Assembly: GCA_030142905.1 (NCBI GenBank)
Contig: JASJOG010000177.1
Span: 124,001 to 188,000, forward strand
Source of the DNA: Heliopora coerulea
Lineage: Eukaryota > Cnidaria > Anthozoa > Scleralcyonacea > Helioporidae
Reading direction: 5' to 3'
DNA length: 64,000 nucleotides
A model generated the notes under the pieces. That model saw only the letters and a list, made by a program, of their open reading frames with translations, was not told where the DNA came from and searched no databases. The translations under genes and the position numbers were made by a program. Shown here piece after piece: positions 33,501-47,296 of this stretch. How positions within the stretch are numbered: the first letter of the stretch is position 1; the number at the start of each line of letters is the position of its first letter.

Positions 33501-36500
33501 TTAAATTAATGCCAAACCAAGTTGAGGTTCCAAATACCTAATTCGACATTTTAATCGTAATTTTAATTTTCCCGCAAACATGTACTTTAGTCTGCGTAGC
33601 ATACCAGTATTGAAACGGTTTTCAGAAGTAAGATTACTTTTATGTGTTGCAAGGTTTGCCCACGCTCTGCAACATGACACACGGATCCTGAGCATTGGAA
33701 CAGGGTTCCCTTGTAATCGAACATATTTTAATATGGGGCATGGTGATAGAGTATTTATACTGGGGCTTGTGTGGGGAGTAAAACCAACCCAGAAATAACT
33801 GGATTTTGTTTTTTACGCAAAATCCGCTTGATTCATATTTAAGATCAATTGGTTCAAGAGTCCAAAATACATTAAACTTTCCAGATCTGCTCGAAGTATT
33901 TAAAACGGAAACAAATTTACATATATTTAACCGCTTTGCAAATACCTAGCTTGCTCACCTGCGCTGCGTCCGTAATTTTAGACTGGATTTCAAACTCTTG
34001 CTCAAGCTTTTGTAGTTTTTCTTCCCTCTGCTGTTAAGTTCAAAATAACAGTTGTGAAGTGAAGTTATTTTAAGTATTTGTAACTAACACCGAGAAAGAG
34101 GACGATTTGAGAGAAGGTAGCTTACGAGTGGGCGGGCAGGCTCGCTGGACTAACTGAAATGCGGACAGGTAAACAGAAAGAGGAGCCACGGACTAACAAA
34201 CGAACGAATTAGCGGAGAGAGGGAGTGAGAAGCGAAGGGTCAGCCGAAAGGGGGAGAGACGGGAGGGAAAAGAGGGAGAGACGGAGGATTGATCAAACAA
34301 ACGGATGGAAAAATGGACGGACGGAAAAATGGACGAGTAGACAAACGGAGAAGCAGATAATCGAACAAGCTGATTGAAAAAAGAAGGACGAGTGAAGAAC
34401 GAAGACAACGAAGAATTAACTAAAAGAACATTAATATTTGGAACATAATCCAGAACATGAGCTTACCTCTGCAGGATCACTTTTGATCACGAAATCAGAG
34501 AAAGTAAACGTTGTTCCAATTCGTTTTGGTAATGGAGGCAGACGACAGTTAGGATTGTATGGGGTCTCAGGCGGATATTCTCCAGTAATTGCCTACATTT
34601 CCAGTCACAAAACATTATGAACAAAGTAACTACGCAACATTAACCAAAAGCATCTTTTGATGTAATTAATAACAATAATCGATATTCTACAGCGAATTTC
34701 ACATTGTCCAACCACGGTATTCAGTGCTTCAACGTACAAGTTACTACAACGTACCGCTTCGTGAAAGCAAATTCTTTTTAATTCTTCCGTTTTTTCTCTC
34801 AGCCTTGATTCAAGTTCTTCTTTTCTCGCACCAAGAGCAGCTAGCATTTCCCTTTGCGCCACCCCAATGGATATACCTGGTTCGCCTGTTCAAATTAAAG
34901 TCCAAAGTATTATAAGTAAGCCATAAACCATGGTCCTAGTAATTAAGGACGAATGAAAATGATAAATCGCCAAGTAAGTATTTACCTCCACTTAAAGAAC
35001 CACCACATTCACTCGGATCGCTAGAATCCGATATAACAGAAGCAAGAGACGAGTTTAATGAATTACTTGATCGTGACAGTTCATTTGCAATATCTTCCAA
35101 TGTCCTTGGTGTAGTTAGTGCATCCTAAAACATCAAAAACGTCGGAGTTACACATAATATGACACATAAGTTAATTGTAACCACGACTTTCCGGCCGAAA
35201 TAGTAACATTTAGAACTGTCCTAAACAAGGTGACGAGATGATGATCTTCGAAGTATGTTTCTTGCTCTGTTACTTAAAATTATTGGATGATAACGATTTT
35301 TATGTGAAACAGTACCATCCAAGTATTTCGAGATCGAAACCCCGATCAGTTTACACGCCAGGACGACGAGGCGACACCAAGGTGTTTTAGGCAATTGGAA
35401 ATTTCACTCAAAAAAGACTCGCCAAATTGTAGCGGCAAGACCTAAAATGTTGTACTTTTAAAACGATTTGTTGCTATGGTAAGATTTATTTCAGAATCAT
35501 CCTCAGAGTATTATCATCCTCAGGTTAATTGTGAAGTTATCATTTCGTAAGATTTATGTTAAGCTAAATTATTGAAGTGAAGTCACCAAACGAGCATGGT
35601 TAAACTTTTCTGAGGATTCTACGAACATATTTGACAAGGATAAGAAATTTTAGTCTCTATAAAACTTAAGTATCCGGTGGTCTTGAAAGCGTAATGAATA
35701 CATCTTGAGGTAATTAACTCTTGCCCATTATTGCCCCATGTGTAACTTATCAAACATACCTCATGGTCCTTTTTATCTAAATAAAACTGATGTTGACTGA
35801 CGGCCATCGTCCACATGGCTTTGGCCTGGACAGTAATACTGGCATACCAGGCATGCGTCAGAACACGAATCTGTCCTCCACGACGACCCAAAGAGTTGCT
35901 TCTATGAAATACAAAATAATTCAGAACATTATGCAATTTTTACATTACATTCTCAAACTCATGAATAATTCATGAGTATGTCATTCAATCAAACGAGTTA
36001 ATTGGCACCACGTGAGCGAACTTGAAATACCCTCGGAATGCGGGGCAGAGGACTTGTACTGTTTTTCTCCACTCCTTGGACGGAAAATAATAATTCAATT
36101 CCTGGCACTTGAAGTATGATTTCACACAAACGAGTTTTATACAATCATTTTATTCATCCATATACACGTTACTAATACACTAACTACATGTGCCAATACA
36201 TTAATTGGTTTTGAGAAGTCATTAAAAGGCCTCCAGCTCGAAGTTGACCAAGCGAGTAGTTCATTCCAGTCACTGGCTTCGCCTCGGACTGGAGCGAATT
36301 CCTCGTACTTGAAAGCCTGGTCTAGACCTCATTGTCGACCTTTAAATATTTCATACAAATATCATCACGTGAAATTCTATATTAAAACAACAAAATCTAA
36401 ATTATTGTTAATGTTAGTTTTTCAAAATCAGAAGGGCAAAAATGTTTATGGGTTTGAAAGTTGGTAATATTCATCGCCACATTTCAAAAATTTCCCACAG

Positions 36501-39500
36501 ACCTCAACTATAAAGTTCGGCCTCTGTAGTGACTCATGAGAAATCAAAACAAACAACGACGAAAACCTTGATCCGTAACCGCAACGGCTTACGTGCTCCT
36601 TTTAAATTTTCTCCTGATTATTCATGATTGACTACTAGGGCCGACATTGCTTATTTATTTCGTGACAATTATCGTCGACAAAGGAGTGGAGTGAAGTAGA
36701 AAATTACACAAGTCAAATTCTATTCCTGAATGGTCAAAATTAGAGTTAAGGTTAGAGTTAGATAAAAACATTTGACGAATTTCGAGTTTTCCGGTTATCT
36801 TCTAGCTTTTGGTCGAAACGTTGCAACGGTCCAAGTTGTTTTTCACTGTTTCTTACAGAGCCTCATTTCATTATTCAGTAAATATTCACTACCAACTGAA
36901 TTTCGATTAAGAGTTTCCATTTTTCTTGGAGTAAGGGATTATCTATATCTATATCTATATCTATATCTGTATCTGTATCTGTATCTGTATCTGTATCTGT
37001 ATCTGTATCTATATCTATATCTATATCTTTATCTGTATCTATATCTATATCTACAGGGGGAGGACAAAAAAAAGTAGCCCCTCTATAGAAATACGGTTTT
37101 TCATTCAAACACATACCAAAGTGATAGAAAATGTAGAAACCACTTTGTTTTAACACAGACTGGTCAACATTTTATTAAATTTGAACTTACACAATAGATT
37201 TAAATACTAACATAAGAAGAAATACAAACTTTTGTCGATTTTAATATCAGGTCGTGTTGTTTTCGAAAGTTAGGTAATATTATGTACCTTTGAATGTCTT
37301 TAGCATATGTGCTTTAGCCCTCACGTTCTTTGCAAAAAATCAATCAGAATCATCGTCCCACAATATTTGAATGGTTTTCGTAAATACTAAACTTTTACTG
37401 GGCACATTCATTAGTCCTTTTTGGATGCACTGGAAAGGGATTATTGGTAAAGAGGAAATGGCTAAAAAGACAAGAAAAGAGACCCAGAAAGAAAGATCAC
37501 AGGCCAACACTGGAAGGAATCATGAAATTCTTGGAATGCTCACGGCTGGAGTTGGTGCTCGTCAAATTTCACGGGAATATAACCTGAGTCACTCGGGAGC
37601 AAAGGAACTTTGCGCAAAGTTGAAGTTGAGTGGAAGTTCTTTCATTGTTAAATGTTCAAAAGCAGGAACGCCGACAAAAAAAGAAATAGCATATCAACTC
37701 AAAGCTCAGGCAGGAGACAAAGCAAGCTGCAAAACTATTCAGCGCCGTCTCAAAGAAAAAGGCTTGGCGTGGAGAAAGAAATCTAAGAAGCCTTATGTTA
37801 GTGAGAAGAATCGTTTGTTACGTTTATCCTTTGCCCGTGAGCATGTTGGTTGGAACGAGGATCAATGGAAGCGAGTTGTATGGAGCGATGAGTCGCCATT
37901 TTGTCTTCAAAACCAATCCACTCAATAGGTGTGGAGAACTAAAGGTGAAAAGATGTCAAATCGCTCAATGCAGGGAACAGTGAAACATGAAAAATCCATT
38001 AATGTCTGGGGGTGTTTTTCGTGGAATGGCGTTGGTGATTTACATCGTGTCAAGGGAATAATGACTGGAGAAGTATACAGGAAAATCTTGATACATCATC
38101 TTGTCCCATCCGCCAATCGGTTATGTCCTGATGGTTTTGTATTTCAACACGACAACGACCCCAAACACACGAGTGGGGTGGTTTCAAAATATCTTAAAAA
38201 TAAGAAGCTTGATGTTATGCAATGGCCAGCTCAATCGCCAGATTTAAACCCCATTGAAAATTTATGGGCTGAATTGAATCGTTTGACAAAAAATAGAAAC
38301 ACAAAGAATGAAGATAAGCTTTTCGAAATACTTAAAAGTGGATGGAATGAGATAACTGACGAATACTTCCATAAGCTTGTCGAAAGCATGCCTAGTCGAT
38401 GCAAAGCTGTCATAAAATCCAAGGGAATGCCAATAAAGTACTGAAAGATTTTAGGCATTAACTGTACTGCTGATAACAGTAGCATGATACATGTACGAAT
38501 GTGATATTATTTTGAGTTGAAAGCGTGTTTATTAAGCAAAAAGTTTGTTAGTAACGCCGAACAACAACAATGGCATGACATTTAAAATATTCATATTATT
38601 TAAAAATATTTTTATTTCTTATTACATTTGCTGTAAAAATCAAATTTGAGGATCATAAATCGTAAGTGTTTGGATAATTTATTCTTCAACTGTATAGTTT
38701 TTTGCATTTGTGGTTTTACTATTGAATTGTAGATGTTCGTTAGAAGCTCTTGGTTAAGACATGGTTTGGTCTTTTGCATAATGCGTAAACTTGTTGTAAC
38801 TTTCTTTTTAATACTTTCAATATGACCCTTCCAAGTTAAATTTTCATCAATTTTTAGACCCAGGCATGTAACTTCATCAGCTTAGAAAGATAGATAGATA
38901 TAGATATAGATATAGATATAGATATACAGGGGGTGGACAAAAAAGTGCCCCCCCCATATAAAAATCCGGTTTATGGGATATAAACTTCACAAGCTTGCTG
39001 TGACATGATGGGTGATGGCATGATGGTGCTATGACAGCACCATCAGCCATAGAACGAACATGAACATTGATGACATAATTTCACTATTAAGTTACGTTCT
39101 CTCCAACAACTACTTCATCTTCCAAGGACAAACATACAAACAAATACATGGATGCGCCATGGGGAGCCCTGTTAGCCCGGTTGTTGCAAATCTCTGCATG
39201 GAAAGAATTGAGGAACGACAAAATAGCATTCCTTGACACAATCATCACACGACAACACGGAAAACTCAACTTTGATGTCTACAGAAAGCCAACTCATAAA
39301 GACAGATATCTAGACTACAATTCCCACCACGAGCAGAAACATAAGGTCAGCACAGCTAAAACATTTATCCACCGAGCCCTTACACTACCGAATACCAAAG
39401 AAGGAAAAACTAAAGAGCTTACAGCACGTCAAAAACGCCTTACGAGCAAACAGGTACCCTTTACGAACCATCAACAACATCATAACAGATACCAAGTCAA

Positions 39501-42500
39501 CGCACCCAACTCCTACATCTGAAGAATTGGTAGGCATGTTTTTCAAGATGGTCGACCCTACAACCCACAGAAGATACGTAACCTTACCATATATCAAGGG
39601 CGTAACTGAGCAGCTAACCAGAACTCTCCGTCAACATGACATAGAAGTAGCACCGAAACCATTACGGACATTGCAACAACACTTTCCCTCACCAAAACAT
39701 AGACCTGAACTTAACAAACAGACGAATGTAATTTACAAGATTCCTTGCGCAGATTTTACCTGGTCATATATTGGAGAAACGGGAAGAGCGTTTGAAACAA
39801 GAAAAAAAGAGCATTTGAGAAATATTAAAAATTATGCAAAAGGTTCAAACATAGCTTCTCATGCCTGGAAAAATGGACATAAAATTGACTTTGAAAAGGG
39901 AGAAATTATTGACAGAGGAAATTTCAGAATAAAGAAAACATTGGAATCATGGCACACGGAAACAACTAAAGACGCTGACAACAATGCAATGCCATTACCT
40001 AAACAATACACTCAGCTAACAAAGAAACACTGCCACCGCTAATTACAATCTAATCTGTTTCATGTAAATAACTTAAGTTCTTCATCGGTGACAGAGGTAC
40101 CAGGCGGGAATCGCAGACGGAGAAGAAATAATAAAGCCCAGCAAAAAACACGCAAAATAGGCATATTAAAGGTTTAAAATGTAATTCTGTTTCGTTGCTA
40201 CACGCAACATCCTCATAGAATGAATGAAAAACTATATAACAAGGTGATGATATATAATGGTATGTTACATGATAAGTACTTATATCTCGTTTACTTATCA
40301 TGTAACATACCATTATATATCATCACCTTGTAATATAGTTTTTCATTCATTCTCTGAGGATGTTGCGTGTAGCAACGAAACGTTAGAATTACATTTTAAA
40401 CCTTTAATATGCCTATTTTGCGTGTTTTTTGCTGGGCTTTATTATTTCTTCTTCATCGGTGATGTCATCCTATTAGAATACATATAAGTTTGCAATTTTC
40501 TATAATCGTGTACCTGTCGAAGACCACAGTCTAGTGGCCGAAAGCTCGTCGAAATAAAATATAATTTTGGTCAGAGAACGTCTCCAATCATTAAATATCG
40601 TTATTTGGTATCAAAGATATGTCGCTTGAGTTGTTTTTACTTTATTTACCACATCTCAAACTCATTTATTTACCACATCTCAAACTCATTAATAATTCAT
40701 GAGCAAAACACAAAGGAAATCAGTACCGAGACGTAGTTTGGATATCTGATCATTATTAACATAGAATTTCGTCAAATTTAAACCCGATTTTCTCTTTAAA
40801 TACAGATTCGTTTGCGATGTAATGTCATACACTCGAAAGTCGTGTTTCATCAGATATCCAAACACCTCGAAGTTGGTTAAAAAACTCGGCTGCCTCCTCG
40901 TCTTTCAACTCACTTCTCGGTGTTTGGATATCTGATGAAACAATCCTTCTCGTGTACGATATATTACTTAATAAATATCTAAAAAACATATCTATCACAC
41001 GTTTTAAGCGAATAATCTATCCGTAAATTCTAGCCGCACAAGAAGCTGCTAAGTATTGAAGATGACTTAAGTATTGAGCTGTATAAGCTTTGAATCTTTA
41101 CCGACAAATGTATGTCCAGGAAGAAGCAGGTTGATGAGACAAGAGGTAGCTAAGGAATTAGCATCCATGCATAAATTGGGGCATACGGAAGTACCCTTGG
41201 TACTTGATTAATTTTGTCATCAACAAATAATCATTCTTAATAATTGTACGGCATACAGTACTTACTGGCGAAGGTCCTTTATTTCAATCGAAAATTTTCG
41301 TTCTTTAAAATGGATATTTGTAATTTGGGACCATTTATAAACCTGCAACGCAAGGAAATAAAACTGTAATATAAACTGCATTCATCTTCTACAAATGTTG
41401 ACCGACAAAGCGACTGAAGGAATGGGTCCGCGAACGTCAGTTTAATATGGTAAATGAGATTGAATTTTACTCAATGTGCGTACTCAATGCATCTGAGAAG
41501 CGAGACTGCCAATCTCGATACTCGTTGACTTTCAGACGAACCGAAATTGCACAGTCTATAATGTGATCAACTGTAGCGCGGTGCCTGTAAATGTGGGTGT
41601 CAGGGCAACGTGCCTCAGCTGCCCATGTCTTAATCCGCCGCAGCCTCTGCAGTTACAATCCTTGTCAAAATTCATCAGGACACTGCACACGCGCCTCCAT
41701 TTTTAGAAGAAATTTCGATAAAGATTTACGGAACAGCACGCGTCACTTTCCCCGAGTCAGTGGTTGTGGATCTAAATGAACGAAAGTCCAGTAATGACGA
41801 CGTTTGTTCATGAAAATAAATATTAAATTGGGAAAGGAAAAATTTTTCGTTTAGGCTGAAAACAGGTGATATAAAATTATAGCATATAAGGGAGGAATTC
41901 TTAGTGGTGTTGCAATAATTTTGCCCAGGATTGTAGTCTTCAATATTTCATCGCTGGAGGGAAATATTAGTGAACACTTCGCCTAGAGTCGAGGGACTTA
42001 CTCTTTTTCCTCCTCGACATAAAAGCTAGAGGGTAGTTCAGGAGAGTGAGGTAAAATAATTGATAAAAACTGTGAACATAGATTAGGTTTGGTAGTGGAA
42101 ATAACGAGGAGGTAAGGGTCAAATTAACGACTTGTATTAATAAGTCACGTGACACATTATCTAAATCTTCACGTAACCTTTTTTGATAGATTATCTCTTA
42201 CAAAATCACGCCATCGTAAAACACATACAAGGTGGAGTTTCAAGTGAAATTTTGAAATTCTGATTTCTAAAATTTTCATTTGCTCAGAGAAGTGAGTCAT
42301 ACTTTATAGTAGGTCAAGCGACCAAAATGAATTTCTTTATTCTTGGTATTCATTACCTTTAAAAAAAAACGTTTTACACTCCAATCACAAGAAACAGATA
42401 AAGAAATATCCTATTGCTTTTCATCGAACATGGCAGTCAAAACTAAAATGCTAGTTTTTTCCTGCTTAAACCATCAATATTTCAGCTAAAACTTTGCTCT

Positions 42501-45500
42501 AGCAACACTAGAATATCTCATAACTTTGCAGTTTGACAGTAAGATTTTCTTTTGAAAGAGTTTTTTTTAGATAGAAAAAAAAAGTTTTTCTGGTTACGGC
42601 ACCAAAAGTAATATTACTTGTTTCTCTTGACCAATGTCAGTTTTGAAGCCCAATATAACAGTATATATAGCCTAATATAACTCTACTTTATCCATACCCT
42701 GTATGCGTTTTCTGAAGTTACAATTCCATGCCAGCTATTTTAAAAGGACTAAAGTCACGTGACTAAAGTGCGAGTGGCCAAGTTACAAAATGAAGACAAA
42801 ACGTTGTTCTCGATCCAGTTCATTCTTTGCTATTCAAGGTTCTCATTTTAATAAATGCCTGTTGTTTAAGTTCTATATTGACTTCGCAATAACACTATTC
42901 ACTGACTAAGACACCGCGCCCAGATGAAGCAGTCAATTGTTAGTTCAGTCAGCTGAGTTTACCCAGCAGTCTGGTTCCTACATTTCCACACACGTCTACT
43001 AACCTTCCTTGGCTTGCTTTTGTCCATATGGTCGTATAACCCAACTCCTTTAAGACTTACGCCGAGCCACCAAGGAATATTCCCCTTATCCTACAACAAC
43101 AAAGAAAATGAAGCAATTTTGAGTGTTTGTTCCCAGTAGTCCATATTTTCACACTTTAGGAAAAAAAAAGAATAGCGGATATCGGGTCAAGTTCATGCAT
43201 GGTAGAAAGTGAGCAAAAATTACCTGTAATCATTTACAGGAAAACTACCCCAAGGGTTCCTATTTTAAGTCCCTGACTGGGCTATAATTATGATTGAACA
43301 CGCTGCACATTTGGAAAACATCATTGCATATTTCCCGGAAAGTTTGCTGACTTTCCAACGAAATTGCTTAGTTTCTATTTGAATTTTCTCTGTTCTCATC
43401 TGCCTATAATTTCCCAGCTTCCTTTTCTGTGCCGTGTTTTGCGATACGTTAATAATAAAAATCTTCTAATAGCAATAAATGGCACCAAACACCAACATGA
43501 AATATTATAACAGAATGTCAGAAGCTAAGTTAAATTCAAAACTTTGCAAATTTCCTAAAAAATTTACAATGAAGTTTTCAAAATTTGCATTGTAATCAGT
43601 CAAAATTTCACGCAAGTTAAGAACCCTAAACTGGAAAACTTGACGTACTTTCCCAGTGATTACTGATCGTATTGGTTACATGGTTCACTGATTCCCTTTC
43701 GCTTTACCTTGACTTCATAGTAATGGACACCGTACGTTGGAATGCTTCTAAATTTGTTCAGATATCTATACAGAAACAACAGAAGTAATTTTCATAGAGC
43801 TTCAGGAAAATGCAGTTCAGAAACTTAATGATTTAGGATACTCTATCCATGACTTTCAGGATTTGTGCTTATATAAACCCTTACTGACAGACACCTACGA
43901 AGCTATAAACCATCTACCAGTGTATGCATGACCTCCTGAAATAGCCTACAAATTTTACTTTATTATTCAAATTGTAGGAATAAAAAAACCATAACGTTCT
44001 TACTCAACAATAGCCTGGCCTTTTCTCATCTTTTTCAATCCTCGGTAATGTCCAATAACCATGTCCTCGCTAAAAATAACGTAATGATCAATTGAGTATG
44101 ATGCATGAGAAAGCTGGCAGTATCAAACGACCTACACAAGTTACTAAACCCCAAAGAAATGTCTAAAAAAGTAATTATGTAAGTTTAAATGAAAAAAATT
44201 GTCCGCTCTGCTTTCATGTTATTTAACATATCTTCTGCAGGAATAATGGGTTCTTAGTCTTTCAGTGTCTTATCTCTGTCCAGGAGCATTCCACATTTTG
44301 AAACATGCAAATTAATAGTTAATTGTGAAGTTATCGTTTCATAATACCCTGAGGATGATTCTGAAATAGAATTGAAACACTGCACATCCATCCTTATGGA
44401 TAGCGTTAAGTAGTCGCGAGAATATCTCGTGCACTTAAATTGGATAAAAACTCGCCTCCAATCCCTGTGGACTCAATAGCTCAACAGGTAGAGCGGCGGA
44501 CTGGTATCCTGAAGGTGCGAGTTCAAATCCCGCTCGAGTCAACATTTAATCAGTTGACTTCGGCAGTGTAAGTTAATTGTAAAGTTATCGTTTCAAATTA
44601 GTAGTCCCATGATATTATCTACTCTACAAAAAGTAAATAAAATTAGCCAAATGAACAATATCGTTAGAACAAACTAGTAGAATATATATAATAGAAAATA
44701 AATGCATCACTGTACATTACAATGTAGCCATGGGAACCGCTTGGTCTCAGATCTCCTCACTTATAAAACTACGTATATTTATTTCACTTTTTGAAACAGC
44801 GTTCAATGTAGCGCATACACACGAATGCCCGTAAGTAGACATTTTATTTCAATGGTTGAAATACGTTTATTTAAAAAAACAAAAAGGATACTATAGGTAC
44901 AACTTTACGTTTTAGGTTAAATACAGGTCTGAGTCCAAGTAATTTTTATGGAAACAACATGTTCATACAAATAAACGACAAACATCTAACACCAATGACG
45001 TCAATTTTAGAAGTATTCATTTGGCAGTCTTTACAGTACTGACTTCAAACAAAAAAATTTGATCGTTTGAAATTCAAATTACGCAAAAAATTTGGGGTTC
45101 AAAAACTGTTAGAGAAGTGTCGGGACACTTGGCTGAAGTCAGGCAATAGACAAAATAAGCTAACGTTTCTTTAAATGAAACATATTTGATGAAGGAAATT
45201 TTCGAGTGTTAGAATCGTACATTTTTAGACCCAACTGGGAATAATTGCGAAAAATGCAACTCTAGGGCCTCCTGTACAGAAATCAAACCCTGCAAATCTT
45301 GGCAGCTCTCTGTCAGAGCAAAAGAGACGTTATTGGTTGTTTCCAGCCAAATCACATCAGAATATATCTAAATTAGCGGGTTATGACTGTCCTACTTTAT
45401 AACACACTTAGATGAAGGTAATAATCCAAGTGAATTAAATCATGGCTACAGATTTTCGGGGCGGAAAACGTAATCGAAGAATAAAGATTAGATCCTAGCT

Positions 45501-46156
45501 CAAAATTCTAAAGTGCTATGCCATTAACTTCATCTTAACATGTTTATATGTCTTCATCATTATGGCGTTGCACTTTAAAATTTTGAGCTAGGTTCTAATC
45601 ATTATTCTTTGAATTAAATCATGATGTGAACCGGATGGCAACAAACGTGAGGAAAGTCGAGCCGATTTTGTCCTTTCATTGCCTTGTTACACACATCAAT
45701 ATTTTGCGCAAAATTTGTTGCGCTGAAAGTGCCATCAAAAATCATCCAGTGTAAAATTACCTTAACATAAGAAAATTTTAGTTCTATTTCTGTCGCTGTT
45801 ATGTGACTTATACCACCTCATGGACGGCGTTTTCGTCCCAGTTCACTCTTTGCTATGCGACGTCCGTGGAGTTATGTCTTTTCATTAAGCTCTCCAAATA
45901 CTACAGAATATGCTCTACTACATACCAGAAAGTTATGGATGGATGTTCCTTCAACGTTCTTGTTGGCAATATCGGGACTTTTTTCATGTCATTTCTTGCA
46001 TCATTTTCGCTGTAACACATTGACTGTGTTAATTGAACAAAACTTAAAAAAACGATTCCAACCGTGTTACCCTGCAATGAAACACTACTTTGACACAAAG
46101 AGGAGAGGAAGTTTTTCAACATTCAACCATCTGCAGGTTCTTTCTTATTAATTCTA

Positions 46157-46200
<44 letters not shown>

Positions 46201-47126
46201 CATGGGCACTGGAGTAGGACAAGCACAGCTTCAGCCTACTACGGGAATGTGGACGCTCCCGCCCACCAGAGTCCGAGGTGGTACCTTTGGCAAGTGCCAG
46301 CAACCCCTTAGCCAAGGGTAGATAAGACTCTTTAGCCTTGGATGGCAACTTATCTAGGAGAAGGAAACTCTGATATAAAACCAGAAGTAGGTAGGCAGGA
46401 CATTGATTCGGAGCCAGTGACCTCCATAAAACGAGCAGGTTTGATGAGATGGCCTAGGGAGTGGCGTCCCTGCCTTGCCAGCCGGGTAGACAGGTAGCCG
46501 AAAGCCTCAGCTTGCCTTAATTGGCTGGCAGCTGCAAGTACACTACCTTCAGGTGTTGACAAACCTGCCCTGTCAGCCCAAGGACTAGAAGAAAATCTGT
46601 ACAGCAGGTTGATGCCCCTGATCTTAGTTGGTTGAGGATGAGCCAGCCTTAAATGCTGAAACAGATCTGCACTAGTCTAAGAATAAAACAATATTCAGAC
46701 TTAACCCTTGCAGTGGCACGCCTAAACTGACCGTAACTGGTCGGAAGTGCAACAGCGTACTGTTAAGGTCAAGCTGGATATACGCATTGGGGAGTACTTT
46801 CAGGGACTTTAAAGGGTTGTACATCCCTTACTCCTTCCTGACTGGATAAGTTGGGCGAGTAAGGGCTGGCCCGGTGGGTGTTTCTTAAAATCCATATTAA
46901 TGGTAAAATTTCCTTTCCCCACAAGTTCCCTGAAATGTGCAATGTCTGTTGCAGCCTTACCTGGCGGGAGCTGGGAGCCCGTAGCAGGCTGAGACCCCTT
47001 CCACTGTCCTTAGTTGGGTGGTGTGCGAGTTGTAATAATAACAACAATGGTTGTCATGATAGGCATGTTGGGCTTCGTATATTTGTACCCCAGCGTCACT
47101 TTGATGGCGTGTTGCTCCTCTCACTC

Positions 47127-47184
<58 letters not shown>

Positions 47185-47225
47185 TCAGGTTACCTCGCAG
47201 CAAACATGAACTGGCTAATGGAAAC

Positions 47226-47262
<37 letters not shown>

Positions 47263-47265
47263 TAA

Positions 47266-47296
<31 letters not shown>

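Larger units (their letters stand above)
31721..34885 (-). other. CUPID/DUF3338 domain exons of the FRMD4 gene
   Basis: Exons 14-18 encode a coiled coil and the conserved block that follows: LAALGARKEELESRLREKTE, ELKRICFHEAAITGEYP, LPKRIGTTFTFSDF, LEQEFEIQSKITDAA, KLASHSKASKNVKKSRK, and KSMEQAIKRLKE. This is the DUF3338 region shared by FRMD4, INAVA and CCDC120 proteins, which binds cytohesins in vertebrates (family knowledge). Exon 16 has a NAGNAG acceptor at 34028-34032, so a one-residue (Gln) alternative is possible. Confidence 0.9.
39085..40560 (+). mobile_element. Penelope-like element, internally deleted
   Basis: A truncated reverse transcriptase and a GIY-YIG endonuclease identify this as a Penelope-like retroelement. 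A large inverted repeat (40123-40462) and the sequence GTCTAGTGGCCGAAAGCTCG (about 40531-40550) follow the ORF and probably belong to its terminal region. The 5' part of the RT is missing. It sits in the FRMD4 intron between exons 11 and 12. Confidence 0.85.

Noticed and set aside
36772..37156. Tyr-Leu and Asp-Ile/Asp-Thr repeat ORFs on both strands
   Set aside because: Translation of a hexanucleotide microsatellite; both strands are open only because of the repeat.
40050..40487. Two near-identical peptides encoded on opposite strands as a gene pair
   Set aside because: They are shadows of the large inverted repeat; no start context, splice sites or motif.
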